Assembly: GCA_964446385.1 (NCBI GenBank)
Contig: CAYUOH010000007.1
Location: 52,134-116,133, forward strand
DNA length: 64,000 nucleotides
Source of the DNA: CAYSRC01 sp964446385
GTDB taxonomy: Bacteria > Bacillota > Clostridia > Oscillospirales > Ruminococcaceae
Reading direction: 5' to 3'
Notes under the pieces: model-generated
The model's database searches: none
What the model was told of the DNA's origin: nothing
Seen by the model: only the letters and a program-made list of their open reading frames with translations
Made by a program: the position numbers and the translations under genes
Shown here: one piece after another, positions 1 to 7,927 of the stretch
Position numbering within the stretch: the first letter of the stretch is position 1
Layout: each line of letters opens with the position of its first letter

Positions 1-291
1 GTCCGCACCGAGGTCGAGCGACTGTATTTTGTCATATTCCTTACCCTTGGCTGTCGCCATGATCACGGGAATGTCCTTCGTATCAGCGCGGCTTTTCATG
101 AGACGCAGGAGCTCGACGCCGTCCATTCCCGGAATCATGACGTCAAGGATCACAAGCTCCGGCTTCTCTTTTTCGAGCGCATCGCGGAAAGAAAGCCCAT
201 CCTCAAAGCCTCTCGCCTCAAAACCGGTGGACTGTAATGTATACACCTCGATATCCCGGATGCTTGCGTCATCTTCCACGCACCATATCAT
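1..291 (-). CDS. Response regulator (PhoB/PhoP-like), 3' part outside window
   Basis: The N-terminal 97 codons of a response regulator are present; the gene runs off the left edge. The receiver domain shows the acidic pair E6/D7-D8, the phospho-acceptor D50 in VILDVMIPGMDG and the switch segment VIMATAKG. The start ATG overlaps the phoU stop as ATGA, so it is probably translationally coupled. By position at the end of a pst-phoU operon it is likely the PhoB/PhoP-type phosphate regulator, with a partner kinase probably just beyond the edge. The DNA-binding domain is not visible, so the subfamily is inferred from context. Confidence 0.85.
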   Translation of the reverse strand, partial: MIWCVEDDASIRDIEVYTLQSTGFEARGFEDGLSFRDALEKEKPELVILDVMIPGMDGVELLRLMKSRADTKDIPVIMATAKGKEYDKIQSLDLGAD

Positions 292-941
292 AATTCGTGC
301 GCCCCTTTGTGAACGCCTGTCACGGAGAAAACTACCCACTCCGCGATGTTGACTGCGTGGTCGCCGATACGTTCAAAGTATTTCGCGATCATTAAAAGAT
401 CAATAGCGTATTCTCCGTCCGTCAGTTTTGACGCGATCATATCAATTAGAGAGACCCTGACCATATCGAACAGGTCGTCAACCACGTCGTCATAGTCGAT
501 GACGGCCAGCGCCATCTCGGTATCCTTATGCACATAGGCATCCACACTGTCGGTAACCATCTTAATAGTGGCACGCGCCATATCGCTTACATGCGCGACC
601 TCCGCGCCGGAACGCCCGCCTAAGTATCCGATGATCTCAGCGATATTGGAGGCCTGATCGCCGATACGCTCCATATCTGTTATCATCTTCAGCGCGGCGG
701 ATATCTGCCTTAGATCACGCGCCACAGGCTGCTGTTGTAAAAGGAGTTTGAGGCACATTGATTCGATGTCCTGTTCCTTCCGGCCTATCTCTCCGTACAC
801 TGCCAGCACTTTGGCAATGAGCGTAGCGTCTCCGTCCAGCATCGCCTTGGCGGCAATCGCGATCGCTTCCTCGCACATTGCGCCCATATCTATCATTTCT
901 CTGTTTAAAATAGCAAGCTGTTCATCAAATTTGTTTCTCAT
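288..941 (-). CDS. phoU: Phosphate signalling protein PhoU
   Basis: A 217-residue protein of two PhoU three-helix repeats (about residues 10-100 and 115-205), the normal family length. Conserved segments include RDLRQISAALKMITDMERIGDQ in the first repeat and ERIGDHAVNIAEWV in the second, the paired E/D-rich metal-binding motifs of PhoU. It connects the Pst transporter to the PhoR-type kinase and represses the Pho regulon when phosphate is plentiful. Its ATG shares a base with the pstB stop (TAATG) and its stop overlaps the downstream regulator start (ATGA), so these genes form one tightly coupled operon. Confidence 0.95.
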   Translation of the reverse strand: MRNKFDEQLAILNREMIDMGAMCEEAIAIAAKAMLDGDATLIAKVLAVYGEIGRKEQDIESMCLKLLLQQQPVARDLRQISAALKMITDMERIGDQASNIAEIIGYLGGRSGAEVAHVSDMARATIKMVTDSVDAYVHKDTEMALAVIDYDDVVDDLFDMVRVSLIDMIASKLTDGEYAIDLLMIAKYFERIGDHAVNIAEWVVFSVTGVHKGAHEL

Positions 942-1696
942 TATCCGAACCTCCCTGTGATATAGTCCTCAGTACGCTTGTCTCTCGGCTGGGCAAAGAG
1001 TCTTTCGGTATTGTCGAATTCGATCAGGTCACCAAGTAGGAAAAACGCTGTGTTATCGGAAATGCGGACCGCCTGCTGCATGTTGTGGGTCACCATAATA
1101 ATAGTATACTTACTTTCCAGCTCTGCAACAAGGTCCTCTATCTTTGATGTTGAAATCGGGTCGAGGGCGCTTGTGGGCTCGTCCATCAGCAGTACCGTAG
1201 GCTCGACTGCAAGTGCTCTTGCGATGCACAGTCTTTGCTGCTGACCGCCGGAAAGGCCCAACGCCGACTTCTTCAGCCTGTCCTTGACTTCATCCCAAAT
1301 CGCGGCGTCCTTCAGCGAGCGCTCCACGATGTCATCCAGCTTCGCTTTCGCTTTTACCCCGTGGGTGCGCGGACCGTATGCAACGTTGTCGTAGATGCTC
1401 ATGGGAAAGGGATTCGGTTTCTGGAACACCATGCCGATCTCCCGGCGCAGCTCGCTTACATCTATTTCGGGAGCGTATATGTCGGCGTCTTTGTATTTCA
1501 CCTCGCCTGTGATCTTCACACCGGGGATAAGATCGTTCATGCGGTTTATCGTCTTGAGAAAGGTGGATTTTCCGCATCCGGAGGGGCCGATGAGCGCCGT
1601 GATGCTGTTTGCGGGTATGTCAATATTGATGTTTTTAAGCGCCTGTGTGCTTCCGTACCAGAGGCACAGTTCTTTTGTATTTATTATACTGCTCAT
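941..1696 (-). CDS. pstB: Phosphate ABC transporter ATP-binding protein PstB
   Basis: A 251-residue ABC ATPase of typical PstB length. Walker A is GPSGCGKST (about residues 37-45), the signature is LSGGQQQR, Walker B with the catalytic Glu is VLLMDEPTSALDP, and an H-loop follows in MVTHNMQQA. The segments KTINRMNDLIPG and YDNVAYGPR are typical of PstB. It powers high-affinity phosphate uptake from the cytoplasmic face of PstCA. It overlaps pstA upstream by ATGA. Confidence 0.97.
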   Translation of the reverse strand: MSSIINTKELCLWYGSTQALKNINIDIPANSITALIGPSGCGKSTFLKTINRMNDLIPGVKITGEVKYKDADIYAPEIDVSELRREIGMVFQKPNPFPMSIYDNVAYGPRTHGVKAKAKLDDIVERSLKDAAIWDEVKDRLKKSALGLSGGQQQRLCIARALAVEPTVLLMDEPTSALDPISTSKIEDLVAELESKYTIIMVTHNMQQAVRISDNTAFFLLGDLIEFDNTERLFAQPRDKRTEDYITGRFG

Positions 1697-2556
1697 GATT
1701 CTCTCCTTTTCCGGAAGTACCGGCTCACCAGCGATGCGCTGAGATTAATGATCAGCGTTAATACCATCAGAATTGCTGCGATCGCGAAGGCCACGCCGAA
1801 TTCTCCCTGCTCCTTGGCATATACATAAAGCGCCACCGTCAGCGTTGAGCCTGCGCTTGAAAGCCCTTCAAAGATTCCGTTGAGCGCGTGGGCGAAGCCT
1901 GCCGTGAAGAGCAGTGCCGCGCTTTCTCCTAGAATGCGTCCTACGGACAAAATACAGCCGGTAACGATCCCGTCCACGCTGCCCGGCAGTACCACCGTAC
2001 TGATGACCCGCCATTTGCCGGCGCCCAGCCCGAACGCCCCTTCACGGTAGCTCTGGGGCACTGTCTTGAGGCTTTCCTGTGTTGTGCGCATGACGGTTGG
2101 CAGGTTCATGATCACCAGCGTCATAGCGCCGGCTATAAGCGAGGTTTGAAAGCCCATGAACTGACAGAAGAAAAGCATGCCCACAAGGCCGTATATAATG
2201 GAGGGAATGCCTGAAAGCGTCTCAGCCGCGTATTCGATAACGCCGACAAGCTTTTTATTTGTGGCGTACTCCGTAAGATATATTGCGGCTCCCACGCCCA
2301 GCGGGAGGACGATAAGCAGAGTTGCAAGCACGATATACACAGTGTTCAGAATATCCGGAAGAATACCGATGCGCTCCGTCAGATAACTGGGCTTAGTGGA
2401 CAGAAGCTCCCACGAGATGTTCGGGACACCCCTGACGAGCACATATCCCACCATGAACAGCACCAGTACGCAGGTGATTCCGGCCGCTAAATACATGAGC
2501 GCGTTCATTAATATTCCGTATGCTTTTCTGCGGTTTGATTTTGTTTTTACAGGCAT
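1693..2556 (-). CDS. pstA: Phosphate ABC transporter permease PstA
   Basis: A 287-residue inner-membrane permease with about six hydrophobic segments and a central binding-protein-dependent transport domain. The EAA-like loop REGAFGLGAGKWRVISTVVLPGS contacts PstB. It pairs with PstC to form the phosphate channel. The stop overlaps the pstB start by four bases, and only one base separates it from pstC upstream. Confidence 0.95.
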   Translation of the reverse strand: MPVKTKSNRRKAYGILMNALMYLAAGITCVLVLFMVGYVLVRGVPNISWELLSTKPSYLTERIGILPDILNTVYIVLATLLIVLPLGVGAAIYLTEYATNKKLVGVIEYAAETLSGIPSIIYGLVGMLFFCQFMGFQTSLIAGAMTLVIMNLPTVMRTTQESLKTVPQSYREGAFGLGAGKWRVISTVVLPGSVDGIVTGCILSVGRILGESAALLFTAGFAHALNGIFEGLSSAGSTLTVALYVYAKEQGEFGVAFAIAAILMVLTLIINLSASLVSRYFRKRRES

Positions 2557-2557
2557 C

Positions 2558-3436
2558 TTATTTCTCCTTCCCGCGCTTCAGAAAGAAGTTCAGCGTGGCG
2601 TTTATAAGCATGATGAACAGGAACAGCACAAGCGCGATGGAAAAGAGCGCCTGACGCTGAAGGCCTGCCGAATAGGACATCTCACTGGCGACCGCCGTCG
2701 TGAGAAATCTCACGCTCTGAAAAAGCTCCGGCATATTCGGCACATTGCCTGATACCATCATCACCGCCATTGCCTCGCCGATAGCGCGTCCCACCCCAAG
2801 TACCACGGCCGCAGCTATGCCGCTTTTTGCCGCCGGTACCGATACACGGAAATAAGTTTCCGTAGGCGTTGCGCCCAGCGCGAGAGAGGCGTCCTCGAAT
2901 TCCTTCGGCACAGCCTCCAGCGCCGTCATTGATACCTTTATGATGCTCGGCAGGATCATCACCGCCAGTACCACGATCGCCGCAAGCAGGCTCGCCCCGT
3001 CCGGCACATTGAAAATACTTCGAATTGCCGGGACAAGCACGAGCATACCTACGAGGCCGTAAACTACGGACGGAATACCCGCAAGCAGGCTGACCGCTTC
3101 GCCGATAACAATCTTGACTCTTTCAGGCGCTACCTTGGCCAGATACACCGCTGTCAGAAACCCGACGGGCACTCCAACGAGGATCGCACCTGCCGTGCCG
3201 TAGATAGAGGTCAGTATGAACGGGAGGATACCGAACTGCTGTTGTGCCGCTGTGGATGACCATTTCTTTCCGAGCAGAAAATCTACCAGCCCTATTTCTT
3301 TTATGGCGGGTATTCCCGATATTACCAGATAAACCGTGATAAGAAGCACACTGCCGACGGTCACAAGACCCAGTACGAGAAAGACACCGTGGATAATATC
3401 TTCAACAAGCTTCTTCCGATTTACTATATTCTTCAT
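2558..3436 (-). CDS. pstC: Phosphate ABC transporter permease PstC
   Basis: Permease subunit of the Pst transporter with about six transmembrane segments and an EAA-like loop (KEFEDASLALGATPTETYFRV shortened to its centre ALGATPTETYF). I place the start at the ATG at 3436 (292 residues, beginning MKNIVNRKK) because it follows an AAGGAT ribosome binding site. An in-frame ATG eight codons upstream at 3460 lies directly after the pstS-pstC hairpin and has no such site. A GC-rich hairpin separates it from pstS. Confidence 0.93.
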   Translation of the reverse strand: MKNIVNRKKLVEDIIHGVFLVLGLVTVGSVLLITVYLVISGIPAIKEIGLVDFLLGKKWSSTAAQQQFGILPFILTSIYGTAGAILVGVPVGFLTAVYLAKVAPERVKIVIGEAVSLLAGIPSVVYGLVGMLVLVPAIRSIFNVPDGASLLAAIVVLAVMILPSIIKVSMTALEAVPKEFEDASLALGATPTETYFRVSVPAAKSGIAAAVVLGVGRAIGEAMAVMMVSGNVPNMPELFQSVRFLTTAVASEMSYSAGLQRQALFSIALVLFLFIMLINATLNFFLKRGKEK

Positions 3437-3464
3437 TATTATTTGATCCTTTTTTAGCATAATA

Positions 3465-3491
3465 AGCGGGGCCTCTCTGCGAGGCCCCGCT
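3465..3491 (-). terminator. Intercistronic hairpin between pstS and pstC
   Basis: A perfect 11-bp GC-rich stem (AGCGGGGCCTC / GAGGCCCCGCT) with a five-base loop lies between the pstS stop and the pstC start. No good T-run follows on the minus strand (TATTATG). It therefore looks like a partial terminator or 3'-end stabiliser that lets pstS be made in excess over the membrane subunits, an arrangement common in binding-protein operons. Confidence 0.7.
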
Positions 3492-3501
3492 GTTTGCCTG
3501 T

Positions 3502-4311
3502 TCAGTTTGCCGGAACCGCGCCAGCGGCTGAGATAACTGCGAAGGCGTCAGAGGAGGTGATGTAGTCGAAGAAGAGCTGAGCGGATTCCGACAGAGCTGC
3601 GCCCGTCTTGGTCACCAGAACGAAGGGACGTTGGATGGCGTAACTTCCGTCCTTAACAGTCGCTTCGGTGGGGATCACACCGCCAACCGACAGGGTTTTG
3701 ACCGTATCCTTCACGGAGGCGAGAGAGGCGTAGCCTATTGCGTCCGGGTTCTGAGATACCGTGGTGATAACGTCTCCGGTGCTTGTAAGCTCCTGACGGT
3801 ATTGGCATGCGTCCTTGGTGTCGGTGATCGATTCAAATCCGTCGCGCGTACCGCTCCCGGCTTCGCGGCCGATGAGTACGATGGAGGCGTCGTTACCTCC
3901 GACCTCGCTCCAGTTTGTGATAGCGCCGGTATAAATATCTGCGATCTGCTCAAGCGTCAGGTCGGAAATTGAATTCTTCGGGTTCACAATGACCGCGATA
4001 CCATCATAGGCCAGAACGGTTTCGGTAAGACCCGCCGATTTTTCGTCGTCCTTCAGCGTACGTGAGGACAGACCGATATCGCAGCGCCCCTCGCTTACGG
4101 CAGTAATTCCGCTGCCGGAGCCGGTGGGATTATATGTAAAGCTGATGTCGGAGTTGTCGATGGTAAACTGCTCACCCAACGCACCGATGACTTTTTCCAT
4201 TGAGGTGGAGCCGTCTGTTGCGACACTGCCGCCGGACTTGGACTTACCGCATCCGGCAAGTAACGAGATTGCCAGAATTGAAACGATTGCGAGCCTGATG
4301 ATTTTCTTCAT
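3502..4311 (-). CDS. pstS: Phosphate-binding lipoprotein PstS
   Basis: A 269-residue substrate-binding lipoprotein. Residues 1-20 form a lipoprotein signal peptide with lipobox LAGC and lipidated C21. The mature part has the PstS phosphate-loop signatures DGSTSMEKVIGALG and GREAGSGTRDGFE and ends in a domain-closing FFDYITSSDA segment. It captures phosphate outside the membrane and delivers it to PstCA. It is the first gene of the operon, with a strong AAAAGGAGAG ribosome binding site. Confidence 0.95.
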   Translation of the reverse strand: MKKIIRLAIVSILAISLLAGCGKSKSGGSVATDGSTSMEKVIGALGEQFTIDNSDISFTYNPTGSGSGITAVSEGRCDIGLSSRTLKDDEKSAGLTETVLAYDGIAVIVNPKNSISDLTLEQIADIYTGAITNWSEVGGNDASIVLIGREAGSGTRDGFESITDTKDACQYRQELTSTGDVITTVSQNPDAIGYASLASVKDTVKTLSVGGVIPTEATVKDGSYAIQRPFVLVTKTGAALSESAQLFFDYITSSDAFAVISAAGAVPAN

Positions 4312-4357
4312 AAATAAAAACTCTCCTTTTCATTTTGTTCTTTTACTTGTTCCTACG

Positions 4358-4417
4358 GTTATAATGTTACCGTTCGGATGTAAAATGAAAAAGAGAGTTT
4401 ATGTCAAATCGATGTCA
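4358..4417 (-). promoter_or_regulatory. pst promoter region with Pho-box-like direct repeats
   Basis: On the minus strand TTTGACAT occurs twice exactly 11 bp apart (core bases at 4402-4406 and 4413-4417, read as TGTCA on plus). Further down lie TTTACA-like and GTAACA-like hexamers, then a possible -10 TATAAC at 4358-4363. PhoB and PhoP bind tandem repeats with an 11-bp period (E. coli TGTCA, B. subtilis TTAACA-like), so this fits a Pho box upstream of pstS. Assignment of the -35 is uncertain. Confidence 0.6.
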
Positions 4418-4505
4418 AATCGCACTAACTATCTTAGGTACCGCAACGGCGATGACGGATATCGTTGCCTTTAAGGATAGCTTACTTTTGAGCTTTCCTT
4501 CCCGA

Positions 4506-5720
4506 TTATTCTTGAATAGATGAAAGAACTTCAGAAATAGATAAGTCCCGTTTTCGGGAAATTTCAGAAATATCTTCGTATTCGTATTTTTCCCGTTTGA
4601 CGCCGTACCCGTCTGATATCTTTTTGTGCACCGTCCCATATCGGGTTTCAATCTCTTCGATTGTACGGTGCAGTATATAACGGTTACAGATCTGTTCACG
4701 GATTCCTATAGTTGTTGTGTGCTTAAAAACAGTTCTGATAATCTTGTCCTTATCATTGATCCGGCACATCGTGCAAAGCAGAATTCCGGGTCTGGATTTT
4801 TTCATACCTATCGGTATTGTGTATACATCAAGAGCACCTGCTGAGAGCAATACTTCCATAGCGAACCCAACGGCTTCGGGAGTCATGTCGTCAATATTAC
4901 AGGAAAGTTCGAGTACTGTATCGATTGTCTCCGGATCGCTTGTCTCTATATCGCTTGTCTCCGGAGTTTCCCCCAGGATTGCTCTGACACAGTTCGCCGC
5001 AATAAAATCCTTCATACCCATACCGTATCCTATGGATCTTACGGTCATAACCGGCATACTCCCGAAATCGGTCGCAAAATGCTTCAACAGAGCCGCCCCT
5101 GTGGGGGTACACAATTCACCTTGGATACTTCCGCCATAAATAGGCACATCGCGCAAGATATATGCTGTTGCAGGCGCCGGTACGGGTAGAATCCCGTGTG
5201 CGCATTTCACTTGTCCGCTTCCGACATGAATGGGAGAAACAACAACGCGATCCGGTGAGATCATTTCCATTAAAATACAAACTGCGGCAATGTCCGCAAT
5301 GGCATCCATCGTTCCTACTTCGTGGAAATGAATGTCGTTGACAGGAACGCCGTGCACATTACTTTCTGCTTCTGCGATCAATGAATAAACGGCCATAATA
5401 TCGTTTTTAACCTGCTCTGACACAGGCAACTGTCCTCTGACAATTGCATCTATATCCTGTATACCGCTGTGATGATGTTCATGTTCATGATCATGATGAT
5501 GATCTTCACTTGATTCTTCCTGACCGTTAACTTTTACAGAAATATGTGTTCCCGTTATACCGCATTTGACCGAGTTTTCTCTTGAAAACACCACACCCGG
5601 AATACCAAGTAAGTTGAACTTCCCGATGATCCTGTCAGGTTCAGGAACCAATTCCAAAAGCGCGGCTGTAAGCATATCACCGGCTGCGCCCATATTGCAG
5701 TCTATGTACAGTGTTTTCAT
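4506..5720 (-). CDS. larC: Nickel-pincer cofactor nickel insertase LarC
   Basis: A 404-residue LarC (former DUF111/TIGR00299) protein starting MKTLYIDCNMGAAGDML, the conserved N-terminus. A His/Glu/Asp-rich stretch at about residues 73-90 is a likely nickel-binding or storage loop, and GVPVNDIHFHEVGTMDAIADI is the core motif region. LarC is a CTP-dependent cyclometallase that places nickel into the pyridinium-bisthiocarboxylate nucleotide, the last step of nickel-pincer nucleotide (NPN) synthesis. In some lactobacilli LarC is made through a programmed frameshift; here it is one continuous frame. It overlaps larB by four bases. Confidence 0.93.
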   Translation of the reverse strand: MKTLYIDCNMGAAGDMLTAALLELVPEPDRIIGKFNLLGIPGVVFSRENSVKCGITGTHISVKVNGQEESSEDHHHDHEHEHHHSGIQDIDAIVRGQLPVSEQVKNDIMAVYSLIAEAESNVHGVPVNDIHFHEVGTMDAIADIAAVCILMEMISPDRVVVSPIHVGSGQVKCAHGILPVPAPATAYILRDVPIYGGSIQGELCTPTGAALLKHFATDFGSMPVMTVRSIGYGMGMKDFIAANCVRAILGETPETSDIETSDPETIDTVLELSCNIDDMTPEAVGFAMEVLLSAGALDVYTIPIGMKKSRPGILLCTMCRINDKDKIIRTVFKHTTTIGIREQICNRYILHRTIEEIETRYGTVHKKISDGYGVKREKYEYEDISEISRKRDLSISEVLSSIQE

Positions 5721-6472
5721 TTTTTCACCTCCATATGATTGATCATACTTGCAAGATAACCGGCGCCAAAACCGTTATCAATATTTACTACAGAAACGCC
5801 GCTTGCACAGGAATTCAGCATGGAAAGCAATGCGGAAACACCCCCGAAAGAAGCTCCGTAACCTACGCTGGTCGGGACAGCAATCACAGGACAGTCCGCA
5901 AGACCACCGATAACGCTTGCAAGAGCCCCTTCCATTCCTGCAATCGCAATGATAACCGACGCACTCATAATTTCATCCAGATGTGCCAGAAGTCTCTGTA
6001 ATCCCGCAACCCCTACATCATACAGGCGGATAACCTCATTCCCATGAACTTCTGCAGTAAGCGCCGCTTCTTCCGCAACAGGTATATCCGACGTTCCGCC
6101 TGTTGCCACAACGATTTTCCCGATTCCGTTTGGTGCCGGTATTTCACCCAAAATTCCGATTCTTGCATTTGCGTAATATTTCAACGGATATTCAGAAGAT
6201 ATCTTCTTTTCAGCTTCTTCGGTAAGTCTTGTGATCAGAATGGTATTCTGCCCATTCTTTTTCATGCTTTCAATAATACCGATTATCTGATCAGGCGTTT
6301 TCCCGGCTCCGTAGATTACTTCAGCAGCCCCTTGACGGATATTACGATGCAAATCTATTTTTGCAAAGCCGATATCTTCAAAAGGTTGCTTTTTTATATA
6401 AAGAAGTGCTTTCTCGACAGAGATTGTTCCATTTTTAACCTGTTCCAGAATTTCTTTGATATCGCTGTTCAT
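5717..6472 (-). CDS. larB: Nickel-pincer cofactor biosynthesis protein LarB
   Basis: A 251-residue LarB, pyridinium-3,5-biscarboxylate mononucleotide synthase, which carboxylates and hydrolyses nicotinate adenine dinucleotide. An N-terminal LarB-specific region (KIDLHRNIRQGAAEVIYG) precedes a PurE-like (AIR carboxylase) domain with VATGGTSDIPVAEEA, GMEGALASVIGGL and VPTSVGYGASFGG. Length matches the family. It overlaps larE upstream and larC downstream by four bases each, so all three enzymes are co-translated. Confidence 0.94.
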   Translation of the reverse strand: MNSDIKEILEQVKNGTISVEKALLYIKKQPFEDIGFAKIDLHRNIRQGAAEVIYGAGKTPDQIIGIIESMKKNGQNTILITRLTEEAEKKISSEYPLKYYANARIGILGEIPAPNGIGKIVVATGGTSDIPVAEEAALTAEVHGNEVIRLYDVGVAGLQRLLAHLDEIMSASVIIAIAGMEGALASVIGGLADCPVIAVPTSVGYGASFGGVSALLSMLNSCASGVSVVNIDNGFGAGYLASMINHMEVKK

Positions 6473-7215
6473 TCCCGCGCCTCCAAATCCAATACGATTG
6501 ATGAATAGTACTTTTTCAATTCTTGAATAATGTCTTTTCGGTAAAGCAGCACCTTCTCAAGCTGCTCCTCCCGAAATTGCAGTTTTGCTCCATTCCCCAT
6601 CATACGAACCCGAAAGTCACGAAAACCCAGAGTAGAGAGATAGTTTTCAGCCTGTTCCGTTGCCTGTAATTTTTTCTTTATGATCGTTTCTCCTGTAGGG
6701 ATTCTTGTTGCGAGACATGCGTACGCAGGTTTATTCCAGGTAAAAAGGCCGGCTTCTCTGGATAATTTTCGAATTTCGCTTTTTTTCAGTCCTGATTCCT
6801 TAAGAGGAGAAAGAATCTTCAATTCCCGAAGTGCTTTCATCCCCGGGCGATCTCCTTCTTCATCTGAAGCGTTAGTTCCATCTGCCAAAACTGTATACCC
6901 GTCTTTTTCTGCGGCATCCATTATTGTGGCGAATATAACCTTTTTACAATAATAACACCGGTCCTGTGGATTCGCCGTAATCGTCGCTTCTTCCAGGATT
7001 GAGATTGGTAGAATCCTCATTCGAATTTCTAGCTGAGCGGCTAGCCGGACTGCATCATCCAACTCAAACTGCGGCTGAAAATCTGATTTTACATAGTATG
7101 CCTGGATATCGGCAGCATAACTTTTAGCAGCATAAAGAAGATACGCTGAATCCACGCCTCCGGAAAACGCAATTGCTATTTTCGGGTATTCCGAGAAAAA
7201 CGAATTTAAATCCAT
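6469..7215 (-). CDS. larE: Nickel-pincer cofactor sulfur transferase LarE
   Basis: LarE is a PP-loop ATP-dependent sulfurtransferase that adenylates the biscarboxylate nucleotide and converts carboxylates to thiocarboxylates. I start it at the ATG at 7215 (248 residues) because GAGGTG lies six bases upstream; an in-frame ATG 17 codons earlier would place the leader hairpin inside the protein. The PP-loop SGGVDS is at residues 18-23. Cysteines C87 and C90 (DRCYYCKK) and C167 (PAYACLATR) are all present. C167 aligns with the sacrificial cysteine of the Lactiplantibacillus enzyme, and the extra pair suggests the [4Fe-4S]-binding, catalytic type. Confidence 0.93.
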   Translation of the reverse strand: MDLNSFFSEYPKIAIAFSGGVDSAYLLYAAKSYAADIQAYYVKSDFQPQFELDDAVRLAAQLEIRMRILPISILEEATITANPQDRCYYCKKVIFATIMDAAEKDGYTVLADGTNASDEEGDRPGMKALRELKILSPLKESGLKKSEIRKLSREAGLFTWNKPAYACLATRIPTGETIIKKKLQATEQAENYLSTLGFRDFRVRMMGNGAKLQFREEQLEKVLLYRKDIIQELKKYYSSIVLDLEARE

Positions 7216-7228
7216 AAACACCTCAAAT

Positions 7229-7254
7229 AAAAAGGGCCTACGACTACCCCTTTT
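7229..7254 (-). terminator. Possible attenuator hairpin in the lar leader
   Basis: On the minus strand AAAAGGG at 7254-7248 pairs with CCCTTTT at 7236-7230 around an 11-base loop, and is followed by TATTT just before the larE ribosome binding site. The stem is only seven pairs with a T-rich end, so it may be an attenuator or may simply modulate access to the ribosome binding site. The roughly 130-nt leader between the promoter and larE is otherwise unexplained. Confidence 0.35.
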
Positions 7255-7350
7255 GAGAAGCCGCACACCCTCGTTGTATACACATAATACACGAATAATA
7301 AATAAAGTAACCCCTTTAGGTCAAATAACTGAGTCCGTGATATATATTTT

Positions 7351-7378
7351 ATAATATCATTGTTACTTAATTTGTCAA
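7351..7378 (-). promoter_or_regulatory. Sigma-A promoter of the lar operon
   Basis: On the minus strand TTGACA (7378-7373) and TATTAT (7356-7351) are separated by 16 bp. Both hexamers are near consensus, and the A+T-rich surroundings fit a strong vegetative promoter. Transcription would begin near 7345, leaving a leader of about 130 nt before larE. Confidence 0.75.
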
Positions 7379-7423
7379 TAGTTTAGCATACTACTGTAAA
7401 ATTGTATTCAATTTATTCAATTA

Positions 7424-7927
7424 TCAATTTGATTTTTTAATCTTTAAATAGACAGCGCTGATTACAGCGGTTATCAGGATAACGGAAACAGCAATTATTA
7501 CTTTGTTCTGTGATAATGGTTCTTTTATTACAGAACCGGGTTCAACTATGTCGATATTTGTACAGTGAATATCGATATCTCCCCCGTGCTCCGGACACGA
7601 TCTGTGGAATTCGCCGGTAATTTTCACCGTATCGCCCTTGTGCTTATAATCGCCGTAGAATTGAATTTGATCAATATCGCTGCTTTTCACCCAAATGCCT
7701 ATTGCGTTCGTTGTATCGTTTATGTTTATCCATGTATACTCGCCTCTTTCGAGAGCTTCACCGATCGCTTCACCCTGTACAGTGACTTCCGTATTATCAA
7801 ACGAAACGGATTGTTCTATCAGATCATTGATTTTTACTATGTTTTCGGATGCGGCACATGGTACGGGTAACGAAATCAAGAATATCATTATCACTGCTGT
7901 TATTATGATTTCCGATTTTTTACGCAT
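7424..7927 (-). CDS. Secreted, membrane-anchored OB-fold-like protein
   Basis: A 167-residue protein with an N-terminal signal sequence (hydrophobic core ITAVIMIFLISLPV, cleavage near AAS-E), an extracytoplasmic domain and a C-terminal membrane anchor (about residues 143-162) ending in KIKKSN. The exposed part resembles a small OB-fold: strand-like segments (EVTVQGEAIGE, YTWININDTTNAIGIWV, DTVKITGEFH) are followed by HRSCPEHGGDIDIHC, which has Cys/His residues that could bind metal or form a disulfide. It overlaps the end of trkH by 25 bases and is probably co-transcribed with the potassium genes. Function is unknown; an accessory role in the TrkH system is only inferred. Confidence 0.75.
   Translation of the reverse strand: MRKKSEIIITAVIMIFLISLPVPCAASENIVKINDLIEQSVSFDNTEVTVQGEAIGEALERGEYTWININDTTNAIGIWVKSSDIDQIQFYGDYKHKGDTVKITGEFHRSCPEHGGDIDIHCTNIDIVEPGSVIKEPLSQNKVIIAVSVILITAVISAVYLKIKKSN

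Noticed and set aside
5460..5525. Repetitive ATGATG-type stretch as a DNA repeat
   Set aside because: It encodes the His/Glu/Asp-rich metal loop of LarC and is a coding feature.
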